Shown here in pieces: positions 1-8,456 of a stretch of 64,000 nt of DNA. Position 1 is the first letter of the stretch. The number at the start of each line of letters is the position of its first letter. The DNA comes from Duganella aquatilis (GTDB lineage: Bacteria > Pseudomonadota > Gammaproteobacteria > Burkholderiales > Burkholderiaceae_D). The stretch is from contig NZ_WKJL01000010.1 of the NCBI RefSeq assembly GCF_009674565.1, positions 1-64,000 of the forward strand, written 5' to 3'. The position numbers were made by a program, and so were the translations under genes. The notes under the pieces were generated by a model. That model was not told the origin of the DNA. It did no database searches and saw nothing but the letters and a program-made list of their open reading frames with translations.

Positions 1-1272
1 GCCGTTGCCGCCGCCAGTGCCCGGCTTGCGCGGCGCGCCGCCGCCGCGATTGCCGCCACCGCCGTTGCGGTGGCCTGGGCCGCCGCTGCGCAGCTGGATC
101 GGTTGCGCACGCGCGGTCGGATCCGGCTCGAAGCCCGGAATCACTTCACGCGGCAGGGTCTGCTTGATGAGCTTTTCGATGTCTTTCAACATGTCATGCT
201 CGTCCACGCAGACCAGCGACACCGCTTCGCCAGTGGCGCCGGCGCGGCCGGTACGGCCGATCCGGTGCACATAGTCTTCCGGCACGTTCGGCAGGTCGTA
301 GTTGACCACGTGCGGCAGCTGGTCGATGTCGATGCCGCGCGCGGCGATGTCGGTGGCCACCAGCACTTGCAGGCTGCCATCCTTGAACTCGCTCAGCGCG
401 CGGGTACGCGCCGACTGGCTCTTGTTGCCGTGGATCGCCATCGCGCCGATGCCGTCTTTTTCCAGCTGTTCGACCAGCTTGTTGGCGCCGTGCTTGGTGC
501 GGGTGAATACCAGCACCTGGCTCCAGTTGTTGGTCTTGATCAGGTACGCCAGCATCGGGTGTTTCTTGTCGCGGTCGACCGGGTGGATCTTCTGCGCGAT
601 GATTTCCACGGTCGAATTGCGGCGCGCCACTTCGATGGTGGCCGGCTTGTCCAGCAGGCCATCGGCCAGCGCCTTGATTTCGTCCGAGAAGGTGGCCGAG
701 AACAGCAGGTTCTGGCGCTTCGGCGGCAGCTTGGCCAGCACTTTGCGGATGTCGCGGATGAAGCCCATGTCAAGCATGCGGTCGGCTTCGTCCAGCACCA
801 GGATTTCAATCTTGCTCAGGTCGACGGTGCCCTGGTCCATGTGGTCCAGCAGGCGGCCGGGCGTGGCGACCAGGATGTCGACGCCGTGTTTCAGCTGCTT
901 GATCTGCGGGTTGATGCCGACGCCGCCAAAGATCACGGCGGAATTCAGCTTGGTGTACTTGCCGTAGATGCGCACGCTTTCCTCGACCTGGGCCGCCAGT
1001 TCGCGGGTCGGGGTCAGGATCAGCGCGCGGATGGCGCGCGGCGAGTTATTGCTGGTCAGCTTGGCGCCGACCGCGTCGGTGGACAGGCGGTGCAGCAGTG
1101 GCAGCGTGAAGCCTGCCGTCTTGCCGGTGCCGGTTTGCGCGCCTGCCAACAGGTCGCCGCCATTCAGTACAGCAGGGATCGCCTGCTGTTGGATCGGGGT
1201 AGGCGAGGTGTAACCGGTTTCAGTTACAGCGCGGAGCAGGGCGTCGGACAAACCGAGGGAGGTAAAGGACAT
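1..1272 (-). CDS. rhlE: DEAD-box RNA helicase RhlE, C-terminus cut by window edge
   Basis: ATP-dependent RNA helicase that remodels structured RNA in rRNA maturation and mRNA decay. The frame reads from the ATG at 1272 and has no stop before base 1. Visible motifs are the Q motif (about residues 20-33), Walker A AQTGTGKT (45-52), DEAD (161-164), SAT (192-194) and motif [10 protein letters not shown] (336-343). After the two RecA-like domains comes a Gly/Arg/Asn-rich basic tail from about residue 380, which is typical of RhlE and still open at the edge. An RhlE-type assignment fits the start sequence and the tail. Another RhlE paralog of the same subfamily cannot be excluded. The gene is separated from suhB by 230 bp that include a terminator. 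Confidence 0.93.
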   Translation of the reverse strand, partial: MSFTSLGLSDALLRAVTETGYTSPTPIQQQAIPAVLNGGDLLAGAQTGTGKTAGFTLPLLHRLSTDAVGAKLTSNNSPRAIRALILTPTRELAAQVEESVRIYGKYTKLNSAVIFGGVGINPQIKQLKHGVDILVATPGRLLDHMDQGTVDLSKIEILVLDEADRMLDMGFIRDIRKVLAKLPPKRQNLLFSATFSDEIKALADGLLDKPATIEVARRNSTVEIIAQKIHPVDRDKKHPMLAYLIKTNNWSQVLVFTRTKHGANKLVEQLEKDGIGAMAIHGNKSQSARTRALSEFKDGSLQVLVATDIAARGIDIDQLPHVVNYDLPNVPEDYVHRIGRTGRAGATGEAVSLVCVDEHDMLKDIEKLIKQTLPREVIPGFEPDPTARAQPIQLRSGGPGHRNGGGGNRGGGAPRKPGTGGGNG

Positions 1273-1419
1273 ATTAACTTTTTGTTATGATCTGCCTGTC
1301 GCCTTGTAAGGCGTCAGTCGCAGGCAATCGGTTGTTCGTAGCTTGCGGTACAGGACTGGGCGTAGGCCGCAGCTTTCAGTATAGCAGCTAAGTGGGGTGG
1401 ATGTTTCGCTATGGAAATG

Positions 1420-1480
1420 AAAAAAGGCCCTGTGCGCTAAGACGGCCAAGGCCGCCTTACGGCCACAGGGCCCTTTTTTT
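1420..1480 (-). terminator. Intrinsic terminator downstream of suhB
   Basis: A 9-bp stem (1426-1434 with 1464-1472, GGCCCTGTG against CACAGGGCC) is flanked on one side by a run of A and on the other by a run of T, so it can work in either direction. On the minus strand it follows the suhB stop and ends in a U-run, which fits a rho-independent terminator insulating rhlE. The loop holds a second small GGCC/GGCC pairing. Confidence 0.8.
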
Positions 1481-1502
1481 GTAACAAACTGTTAAAGCTT
1501 GC

Positions 1503-2297
1503 TTATACGTAGGGAGTCAGCAGGCTTACCATCTGTCCGAACACTTTCGGGCTGCCGGCGATGATGTCGCCTTTGAACAGGTAATCCGATTCACCGCTGA
1601 ACTCGCCGACGATGCCGCCGGCTTCGGTCACCAGCAGCGAGCCGGCCGCGATGTCCCACGGTTTCAGGCCTTTTTCGTAGAAGCCGTCCAGGCGGCCGGC
1701 GGCGACGTAGGCCAGGTCCAGCGCGGCGCTGCCGGCGCGACGCACGCCCTGGCTGCGTTCGGCCATGACGCCGTACATTTCCAGGTATTCCTTCAGCGCG
1801 GCCGGGCTGCCGGTCTGGTAGCCGGTGCCGAGCAGGGCGTTGGCGATGCGGTCGAGTTTGCCGACGCGGATACGTTTTTCATTCAGGTAGGCGCCGGCGC
1901 CCTTGGTGGCGGTGAACAGGTCGTTGCGGACCGGGTCGTAGATGACGGCTTGCTGGATCACGCCGCGCTGGGCCAGCGCGATCGAGATCGAGTACTGCGG
2001 GAAGCCGTGCATGAAGTTGGTGGTGCCATCGAGCGGGTCGATGATCCAGGTGAATTCGGTCTCGTCGTGGGCGTTTTTCGATGCGCCGGACTCTTCGGCC
2101 AGGAAGGCGTGGTCCGGGTAGGCTTTCGACAGCACTTCGATGATGGCTTGTTCGGCGGCCTGGTCGACGTCGGTGACGAAGTCCTTGTGGTTCTTCTCGG
2201 TCACGATGACGCGGTCGAGGTCGAAGGAGGCGCGGTTGATGACAGCGGCGGCGCGGCGAGCGGCCTTCACGGCCGTGTTAATCATTGGAGATTGCAT
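1503..2297 (-). CDS. suhB: Inositol-1-monophosphatase SuhB
   Basis: Mg-dependent phosphatase of the IMPase family. In enterobacteria SuhB also joins the rRNA antitermination complex. The protein is 264 aa, the normal size. Metal ligands are visible: Glu68-Glu69 in the AEES stretch, Asp87 and Asp90 in DPLDGT, and Asp214 in WDIAAG. The start at 2297 was preferred over an in-frame ATG at 2285 because a purine-rich GGAAAAG lies upstream and the N-terminus then aligns with known SuhB proteins. It is transcribed toward rhlE. A second, degenerate member of the same family lies at 30629-31306. Confidence 0.95.
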   Translation of the reverse strand: MQSPMINTAVKAARRAAAVINRASFDLDRVIVTEKNHKDFVTDVDQAAEQAIIEVLSKAYPDHAFLAEESGASKNAHDETEFTWIIDPLDGTTNFMHGFPQYSISIALAQRGVIQQAVIYDPVRNDLFTATKGAGAYLNEKRIRVGKLDRIANALLGTGYQTGSPAALKEYLEMYGVMAERSQGVRRAGSAALDLAYVAAGRLDGFYEKGLKPWDIAAGSLLVTEAGGIVGEFSGESDYLFKGDIIAGSPKVFGQMVSLLTPYV

Positions 2298-2525
2298 GGG
2301 CTTTTCCGTATAAAAATGCTAACGCCCGCCAGGGGAATTCCAACCCGGCGGCACGACAGGAGACAAAATGACAAAGAGCGGGGCGGTGGCAACAGGTAAA
2401 ATTCTGCTTGAATTTCCGTATCGATACCGCGCGATTGCGCTATTTTAAATGAACCTGCCGCAAATCAACACGAATCTTTTTAAACAGCTGCGATTTTTTC
2501 CGCACCACGCCGGCCGCGCGGGCGC

Positions 2526-3077
2526 ATGAAGGCGCCGCCATCGCCGTTCCGCCTCCATTGTTACATGGTGGCGGGCACCATCCCGCTGCATGGCGCGATG
2601 ATGGTTGTCAATGAGCTATTCTTTCGCCGCACCGAGTTCTTGCAGGGCATAGGCTGGATTTACCTGCCGGCCGGCACACGCCTGCTGTGCACGCTGATGT
2701 TCGGCGAGGCCGGCGCGCTGGGGCTGCTGATTTCCGGATGGGTCGCCTGCTACTGGTACTATTTTCCCGGCGACGTCCTGCGCGCCACCAGCGGCACCAT
2801 CGCCGGCGCGCTGGGGCCCTACCTGATCTACCTGCTGGCGCAATCCCGGTTCGGATTGCGTTCTTCGCTGAGCAACCTGACGCCGCGCAAGCTGCTGATC
2901 TGCGCGCTGGGATGTTCGGTCGCCAGTCCCTTGCTGCACCACTTGTGGTTCGCCATTCACGGCGAGGCCAACCTGCTGCCGGGTTTCCTGGTCATGTTCA
3001 TCGGCGACCTAGTCGGCACCCTGATCGTGCTGTACACCGCGAAGTGGCTGCTGTCACGGCTGCCGCGCCCGGCGTAA
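2526..3077 (+). CDS. Hypothetical multi-pass membrane protein
   Basis: I do not recognise a named family. The 183-aa product has five to six hydrophobic stretches at about residues 14-33, 44-60, 62-80, 91-105, 122-144 and 151-176, with short polar links. That suggests an inner-membrane protein resembling an isolated sensory membrane domain, without any cytoplasmic output domain. No clear Shine-Dalgarno sequence precedes the ATG, so the start is uncertain. It is 29 bp upstream of a winged-helix gene in the same direction and could share its transcript. The 228 bp before it (2298-2525) are AT-richer than average, and I see no gene there. Confidence 0.6.
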   Translation: MKAPPSPFRLHCYMVAGTIPLHGAMMVVNELFFRRTEFLQGIGWIYLPAGTRLLCTLMFGEAGALGLLISGWVACYWYYFPGDVLRATSGTIAGALGPYLIYLLAQSRFGLRSSLSNLTPRKLLICALGCSVASPLLHHLWFAIHGEANLLPGFLVMFIGDLVGTLIVLYTAKWLLSRLPRPA

Positions 3078-3091
3078 GGCGGCAGGGCGCG

Positions 3092-3100
3092 TGCTAAAAT
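3092..3100 (+). promoter_or_regulatory. Extended -10 promoter placing transcription start at the ATG
   Basis: The sequence TGCTAAAAT is a good extended -10 element. Its end is only 6 bases before the ATG at 3107, which is where transcription would begin, and there is no Shine-Dalgarno sequence. This predicts a leaderless mRNA for the winged-helix gene. No convincing -35 box is visible. Confidence 0.35.
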
Positions 3101-3106
3101 TTGTCC

Positions 3107-3463
3107 ATGACCGCTCCTAAACGACCCGCCGATATCTACATGCGCTTCCTGCAGATGGCTGACGCCTTGCGCGGCCTGCCATCGTTGCCGCCGCTCGATC
3201 CGCTGGAAGAGCGCATCCTGGCGATCGTCGCCCGCGCCAGCCAGCAAGAGCAGCGCCTGTCGGTGCGCGACATGATGGGCAAGAAGGAACTGGGGGCGCC
3301 GGCCACGGTGCACAGCCGTCTGACCTCCATGCGGGAAAAGGGCTGGCTGGTGCTGGCCGACACCGAGGACACGCGGCGCAAGCAGGTCGAACTGACCAAT
3401 GAGGCCCTGAAGTATTTCGACAAGCTGTCGAAGTGCATGGTCAAAGCCGCCAATATGAGCTGA
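3107..3463 (+). CDS. Small winged-helix (MarR-like) DNA-binding protein
   Basis: A 118-aa protein with a winged-helix fold like MarR regulators. Residues around 45-95 give the helix-turn-helix and wing, with a VHSRLTSMREKGWL recognition region followed by a polar wing (DTEDTRRKQVELT). It probably binds DNA as a dimer, and the ligand is unknown. A TTG two codons upstream is in frame, but the ATG at 3107 fits better. The gene follows a membrane-protein gene and ends 9 bp from the convergent sensor kinase gene. It lacks the N-terminal dimerisation helix length of classical MarR proteins, so it may belong to a shorter subfamily. Confidence 0.65.
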   Translation: MTAPKRPADIYMRFLQMADALRGLPSLPPLDPLEERILAIVARASQQEQRLSVRDMMGKKELGAPATVHSRLTSMREKGWLVLADTEDTRRKQVELTNEALKYFDKLSKCMVKAANMS

Positions 3464-3472
3464 GTGCAAGCC

Positions 3473-6400
3473 TCAATGCCGGCGCATGAATGACGGCAGC
3501 CAGGATTTTCGGACATAAGCGAGTTGCGCCGGCACACGCAGCCTGACCACGGTGCCGAACGCAGGCTTCGATGCTATGTGCAGATCGGCGTGCAGCCGTG
3601 CAGCGCGCTCATACAAGCCGGGCAGGCCGAAATGGCCTGGTGTTCCTCCTTGCGCCAACGCCTCCGGCGGAATGCCGATGCCGTCGTCGCTGATTTCCAG
3701 GTGCAGCGCGAAATAGGTGTAGCGCACCGTGACAGCAAGATTTTTCGCTTGCGCATGCTTGACCGCGTTGGTGATGGATTCCATGGCGATGCGATACATT
3801 TCATGGCCCGACGCCGGTTGCAAATCCCGCTTTTTGCCCAGTTCGCGGCAGACAAATTGCAAGCCCGTTTCCTTGATCAGCGAGGCGCCGTCGCGCTGGA
3901 TCAGCGCGAATGTCCCGCTGCCGTGGAAGTCGGTCCCGCGCAAGTCGAGCACCTGCTCGCGGCCCTCGGCGAGCACGGCTTCGGCCTGTTCAAGCAGGTG
4001 ATCGAACCTTTTACGGCCGGGTTCATCCAGCGACAGCCGGTTCGTCGCGTTGTCGACGTCGAGGATCAGGGCGTGCATGCCTTGAAGCAGCGTGTCATGC
4101 AGTTCGCGCGCGATCCGCTCGCGCTCGCCGTGTCGCGCTTCCAGTTGCGCCTTGAACGTTTTGGCATTGTGCCGCAGCCGCAGCTGGAAGGCCAGCCACA
4201 GCAGGCAGGCGGCCAACCCCAGCAGCAAGGCCTTGAACCAGATCGTCTGGTAGTACGCTGGCGTCACAGTGAAATGCAGTCCCGGCCCTTCCTCCGTCCA
4301 ACGTTCGCCGCCGTTGGAGGCGATGACGCGAAAGTGATAGCGTCCGGGTGACACGCCCGTATAGAAGGCTTGACGGCGCGCTCCCGCCTCATGCCATTCC
4401 GTATCATAGCCGTCCAGCCGATACTTGAAGCGCATGCGTTCGGGCGTTCCAAGGACCGGGCTGGAGTAATTGAGCTGGATGTCGCGCGAGTTGGGCGCCA
4501 GGGTCGTGTCCAGCGGTAACCTGAAATACTGGTTGCCGGCGGTCAGCGACTCGATGGTGACCGGTGGCGGCATCGGCACTTTGAGAACTTGTTGCGGATC
4601 GATCCATGAAACGCCGCCGTTGTCCGCGATCCAGATTCTGCCGTCGCCCGCCTCTGCCAATGAAAACCTGCCCAACAAGCTGGCGACACCAACCCGTCCG
4701 TCAACCCCGTCCAGAACGCGAATTTGCGAAGGAGCGATCGGCAGCCCCTGGCGCCAACTCGCCAACGCCGATCTGATCCTGACCGTGCCCGCCGTGGAGT
4801 TGATCCATAAGTCTCCGGCGCTGGAGTGGACGATCGCAGCGACATTGATCAGCAGCTTCGCATTTATTTTCCAGGCTTCAAACCGTTGATTGCGATAGAC
4901 CGCGAGGCCGCGTTCGCCGCCCGCGATGACTTGTCCGTCCGCCTCGTGAATAACCGACACACGGCCCAGGTCCAGGCCTTGAGCAGTGGTGAGCAGGGAT
5001 ATTTTCCCGTTCTCCAGCAACGCTATCGTATTGTCGGAATAGCCGAACCACAGCCGCCCGTGGCTGTCGGCCAGTATGCACATGGGCGTCTGCTTGCCTT
5101 CCTTGGGCAGGTCGGCATTGCGTTGCCACCGTCCGTCCTTATACTGGAATACGCCATTGCCCACAACGGCGATCCACGGCGCACCGTCGCCATCCTGCGC
5201 GATGGTATAGACACGGTGAACCGGGCCCATGTCGGCGGGCCATGCAATCCTTTCCTCGGAATTGTTGGCGGCAATCCGGTACAAGGCGTCCGCGGCGGCG
5301 ACAAGCACCGTTCCATCGCGTCCCCGTGTCAAGGATTGCGTCGGGAGTGCCTGGTGGCGCTTTAGCCAATCGGTATTTTGCACCGCGCCGTCCGGCTCCA
5401 TTGCGATCCAGCCGCCGCCGAACTTCGAGGACGCCATCGTCATCGCCGTGCCACTGCCAGCAAGCAATTTGACCTGGTCGATTTGGTAGGAATCGAGGGA
5501 CGGCTTGACCTTGTTGACATCGGTCTGGCGAAAACGGTCCAGGCCGTCCCTGGTCGCCAGCCAGATATTGCCTTCCCGGTCTTCAAAAAAACAATTGATG
5601 ATGTCGGCGGTGAGTCCGTCCTTTTTATCAAATGGCTCCGGGCTGTCAGGGTGGTGGGGGTCGGTACGGCGCAGACCGCTGTGGGTCGAGTACCAAAAAC
5701 TGCCGGAGCGGTCGATCAACATGCTTTGCACTTCGCCACGCGGGCCTTTGAAGATGGGCGCATGGTCGGGCTGTTCATACCGGGCCAGCCCGTCGATGAT
5801 GCGGATGCTGGACTCATCCAGGAAGTAAATGCGACCGTCCGCGCCAAGCTGCGGCGGCTGGCGAACGTCGGTACGGCCCAGCGGCTTGGCAAACACCCGG
5901 CTGCCGGCCGCCTTTAAAAACAATCCTTGCTCGCTGAAGGCGCCGACCGTGCCTTGTTGATCGATAAAAATGGCCGAGGCCTTGCGCGCGGTGAAGCCGT
6001 CCTGCTCGCCAATTTGCCGCCATTTTTTTCCATCGAAATGCAGCAGCCCACGAACGCCGGCGGCCCATACGCCACCTTGCGGATCAAAATCGAAGCCCCA
6101 CCAGCTGCCTTCGGGCACGCCGTCATTGACGCCATAATTGGTAATGACGCCATCGCGGATCAGGCTGATGCCGGCGATACCCCAGCCGACCCACAAGCCA
6201 ACGCCGGGCTGCGCCTTGATGAAATACACGAGTCCCTGGGAGATCTTGCCCTGTCGCGGCTCGTACAACTCGAAATGCGCGCCGTCAAAACGATACAGTC
6301 CGGCGTCTGTGCCGAGCCAGAGGTAGCCGTCATCGGTCTGGTCTATCGTCGCGATGGACGCCGGAGCGCCGTCCTTGGTGGTCCAGGTCTGATGCTGAAG

Positions 6401-6484
6401 CTGGAAGATTTTGCGATCCAGAGGTATGGCAAGCGCGGCCCCGCACAGCAGCAGCCCTAAACTAAACGCCCAGATTCTTAACAT
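3473..6484 (-). CDS. Sensor histidine kinase with periplasmic beta-propeller (Reg_prop/Y_Y_Y) domain
   Basis: A 1003-aa membrane kinase. A signal peptide (first about 20 residues) leads into a long run of Reg_prop-type repeats (for example GYLWLGTDAGLYRFDG), which form a periplasmic propeller, then a Y_Y_Y immunoglobulin-like domain. One membrane segment (about residues 740-765) is followed by a HisKA_3 domain with the phospho-acceptor His in RELHDTLLQ and a HATPase domain (DDGIGIP). The start at 6484 was chosen because GAGGGG lies 6 bases upstream; ATGs at 6490 and 6529 are less well placed. NarL-type response regulators are the usual partners of such kinases, but none is adjacent, so it is an orphan here. 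It is convergent with the winged-helix gene. Confidence 0.88.
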   Translation of the reverse strand: MLRIWAFSLGLLLCGAALAIPLDRKIFQLQHQTWTTKDGAPASIATIDQTDDGYLWLGTDAGLYRFDGAHFELYEPRQGKISQGLVYFIKAQPGVGLWVGWGIAGISLIRDGVITNYGVNDGVPEGSWWGFDFDPQGGVWAAGVRGLLHFDGKKWRQIGEQDGFTARKASAIFIDQQGTVGAFSEQGLFLKAAGSRVFAKPLGRTDVRQPPQLGADGRIYFLDESSIRIIDGLARYEQPDHAPIFKGPRGEVQSMLIDRSGSFWYSTHSGLRRTDPHHPDSPEPFDKKDGLTADIINCFFEDREGNIWLATRDGLDRFRQTDVNKVKPSLDSYQIDQVKLLAGSGTAMTMASSKFGGGWIAMEPDGAVQNTDWLKRHQALPTQSLTRGRDGTVLVAAADALYRIAANNSEERIAWPADMGPVHRVYTIAQDGDGAPWIAVVGNGVFQYKDGRWQRNADLPKEGKQTPMCILADSHGRLWFGYSDNTIALLENGKISLLTTAQGLDLGRVSVIHEADGQVIAGGERGLAVYRNQRFEAWKINAKLLINVAAIVHSSAGDLWINSTAGTVRIRSALASWRQGLPIAPSQIRVLDGVDGRVGVASLLGRFSLAEAGDGRIWIADNGGVSWIDPQQVLKVPMPPPVTIESLTAGNQYFRLPLDTTLAPNSRDIQLNYSSPVLGTPERMRFKYRLDGYDTEWHEAGARRQAFYTGVSPGRYHFRVIASNGGERWTEEGPGLHFTVTPAYYQTIWFKALLLGLAACLLWLAFQLRLRHNAKTFKAQLEARHGERERIARELHDTLLQGMHALILDVDNATNRLSLDEPGRKRFDHLLEQAEAVLAEGREQVLDLRGTDFHGSGTFALIQRDGASLIKETGLQFVCRELGKKRDLQPASGHEMYRIAMESITNAVKHAQAKNLAVTVRYTYFALHLEISDDGIGIPPEALAQGGTPGHFGLPGLYERAARLHADLHIASKPAFGTVVRLRVPAQLAYVRKSWLPSFMRRH

Positions 6485-6629
6485 TGCCATCCCCTCGCGC
6501 GACTTAATCAGATGCCATAAGCTCATCATTAACCTGCCACTTTACTTGCCTGATGCAATAGACACAAGAGATTGCGTCGAATGGCGGGCGACGGGGTAAA
6601 ATTCGTTGCTTTCACGATTTCCTATTTCA

Positions 6630-7427
6630 ATGAACCAGCCGCCTATCAACGCCAATCAGTTCAAGCACCTGCGATTCATCTTGGTCGAGACCAGCCGCGC
6701 CGGCAACATTGGGGCGGTGGCGCGCGCCATGAAGACCATGGGCTATAGCGACCTGGTGCTGGTCACGCCGCGCTTCGAGGATGCGCTGCAGGATCCCGAG
6801 GCAGTGGCGTTCGCCAGCGGCGCCCAGGACATCCTGGCCGGCGCGCGCGTGGTCGGCAGCATGGCCGAGGCGCTGGAAGGGATCAACTTTGCCGCCGCCG
6901 TATCGGCCCGGCTGCGCGAGTTCTCGCCGCCGGTGCTGTCGCCGCGCCAGTTCGCCGGGCAGCTGACGGCGCAGCCGGAGCTGCGCGCCGCGCTGATTTT
7001 CGGTAACGAGCGCTTCGGCCTGCCGAACGAGCTGGTCGAAAAGTGCAATGTGCTGATCAACATCCCTGCCAATCCGGAATACTCGTCGCTGAACCTGTCG
7101 CAGGCGGCCCAGGTGCTGGCCTATGAATGCCGCATGGCGGTGCTGGACGGCGCCGGCGTCACCCTCACGCCGCGCCTGCCCGTCGGCGACGCCAGCGAGG
7201 TCGGCTTCCACGGCGAGGCCGCCAGCATCGAGCAGATCGAAGGCATGTTTACCCATCTGGAGCAGGCGCTGGTGACCATCGGCTTTCTCGACGCCGCCAA
7301 TCCGCGCAAGCTGATGCCGCGCCTGAAGCGCTTGTTCGCCCGTGCCCAGCTAGAGAAGGAAGAGGTCAACATCCTGCGCGGCATCGCCCGCCACATGACG
7401 GGCCGCGACGGCAAGGGCGGCCAATGA
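6630..7427 (+). CDS. trmJ: tRNA (cytidine/uridine-2'-O-)-methyltransferase TrmJ
   Basis: A SPOUT-fold methyltransferase that 2'-O-methylates position 32 of certain tRNAs using S-adenosylmethionine. The 265-aa product has the conserved FGNERFGL-type loop (NERFGLPNE) and the C-terminal INIPANPEYSSLNLSQA knot motif that binds SAM, plus a helical C-terminal extension typical of TrmJ. The first ATG is at 6630; an in-frame TTG at 6606 is less likely. A TAAAAT -10-like element at 6597-6602 may drive it. The stop overlaps the start of the next gene (ATGA), so the thioesterase is probably translated in coupling. Confidence 0.93.
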   Translation: MNQPPINANQFKHLRFILVETSRAGNIGAVARAMKTMGYSDLVLVTPRFEDALQDPEAVAFASGAQDILAGARVVGSMAEALEGINFAAAVSARLREFSPPVLSPRQFAGQLTAQPELRAALIFGNERFGLPNELVEKCNVLINIPANPEYSSLNLSQAAQVLAYECRMAVLDGAGVTLTPRLPVGDASEVGFHGEAASIEQIEGMFTHLEQALVTIGFLDAANPRKLMPRLKRLFARAQLEKEEVNILRGIARHMTGRDGKGGQ

Positions 7428-7870
7428 ACTGGGATCACCCGCAGCCGTTCACGCTGGACCTGTCGCCGTCCGCCGCCGATATCGACGGACTGGACCACAC
7501 CAACAACGCGGTCTACGTGCAGTGGTGCGAAAAGGCCGGCTGGGCGCATTCCGAGGCGCTGGGCCTGAGCCTGGCCGATTACCGGCGGCTCGACCGCGCA
7601 ATGGCGATCCGCCGTTCCGAATACGACTACCTGCTGCCGACCGCCGCCGGCGAAGCGCTGCTCCTCGGCACCTGGCTGTACAGCACCGATGGCAAGCTCA
7701 ACATGGAGCGCCGCTTCCAGCTGCTGCGCGCCAGCGACGGCGCCACCGTGCTGCGCGGGCGCTGGCAACTGGTGTGCATCGAGATCAGCAGCGGCCGCGC
7801 GCGCCGCATGCCGGCGGAATTCTGCGACGGCTATCTGCCGGCCGTGGTGGCCGCGCACCTTGCCGACTAG
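7424..7870 (+). CDS. Acyl-CoA thioesterase, 4HBT hotdog family
   Basis: A 148-aa single hotdog domain. The motif LDHTNNAVYVQWCEKAGWAH near residues 25-45 matches 4-hydroxybenzoyl-CoA thioesterase/YbgC-like enzymes, where the Asp in this loop is catalytic. It probably hydrolyses small or medium acyl-CoA esters; the substrate is unknown. The start overlaps the trmJ stop by 4 bases. It is followed after 61 bp by the Tat-exported oxidoreductase pair, whose function is not obviously linked. Confidence 0.82.
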   Translation: MNWDHPQPFTLDLSPSAADIDGLDHTNNAVYVQWCEKAGWAHSEALGLSLADYRRLDRAMAIRRSEYDYLLPTAAGEALLLGTWLYSTDGKLNMERRFQLLRASDGATVLRGRWQLVCIEISSGRARRMPAEFCDGYLPAVVAAHLAD

Positions 7871-7931
7871 ACTGCGTCCTCTAGTTTTGCAAGTTACACT
7901 AGCCGCAAAACCATAAAAATGGACGGAGACA

Positions 7932-8456
7932 ATGCCATCATCCCGCAGATCTTTTCTGAAGATCGGCGTCATCGGCGCGTGCACGCTCGCAGCCGGCGGC
8001 GCCGTCTATCGCCTCGTCACGCCGCCGGCGTCGCCGCAACGCTTCGCCCTTGAGGGCGGCGCGCAGGCGGTGCTGAACGCCGTCATTCCCGCGTTGCTGG
8101 GTCCGGTACTGCCGGACGAAGCCGGCGCCCGCGCCGCAGCGCTGGCCGCCGCCGGCCAGCGTGTGACCGCCGCCGTGCGCGGCCTGCCGCTGGCCACGCA
8201 GAAGGAGGTGCAGGACCTGTTCGGGCTGCTGGCGCTGGGGCCGGCGCGACGCCTGCTGGCCGGTGTCGCCGGCGGCTGGGAGCAGGCCGATCCGAATCAG
8301 GTCGCGGCCTTCCTCGGCAACTGGCGCACGCATCGCCTGCAGACGCTGCAAGTTGCTTACCACGCGCTGCACGACCTGGTGATCGGCGCCTGGTATGCCG
8401 ATCCCTCGGCCTGGGCGGCGATCGGCTATCCGGGACCGCTGAAGGAGCTGGCATGA
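7932..8456 (+). CDS. Tat-exported small subunit of a GMC-type dehydrogenase
   Basis: A 174-aa protein starting with a twin-arginine signal (SSRRSFLK followed by a hydrophobic stretch to about residue 30). The rest is Ala/Leu-rich and helical, as in the gluconate 2-dehydrogenase subunit 3 family that chaperones or co-exports a flavoprotein partner. The good ribosome site GGACGGAGAC precedes the ATG. The stop overlaps the start of the GMC oxidoreductase (ATGA), which strongly supports a heteromeric complex exported folded through Tat. Family assignment is by context and general features, as no catalytic motif is expected. Confidence 0.65.
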   Translation: MPSSRRSFLKIGVIGACTLAAGGAVYRLVTPPASPQRFALEGGAQAVLNAVIPALLGPVLPDEAGARAAALAAAGQRVTAAVRGLPLATQKEVQDLFGLLALGPARRLLAGVAGGWEQADPNQVAAFLGNWRTHRLQTLQVAYHALHDLVIGAWYADPSAWAAIGYPGPLKELA

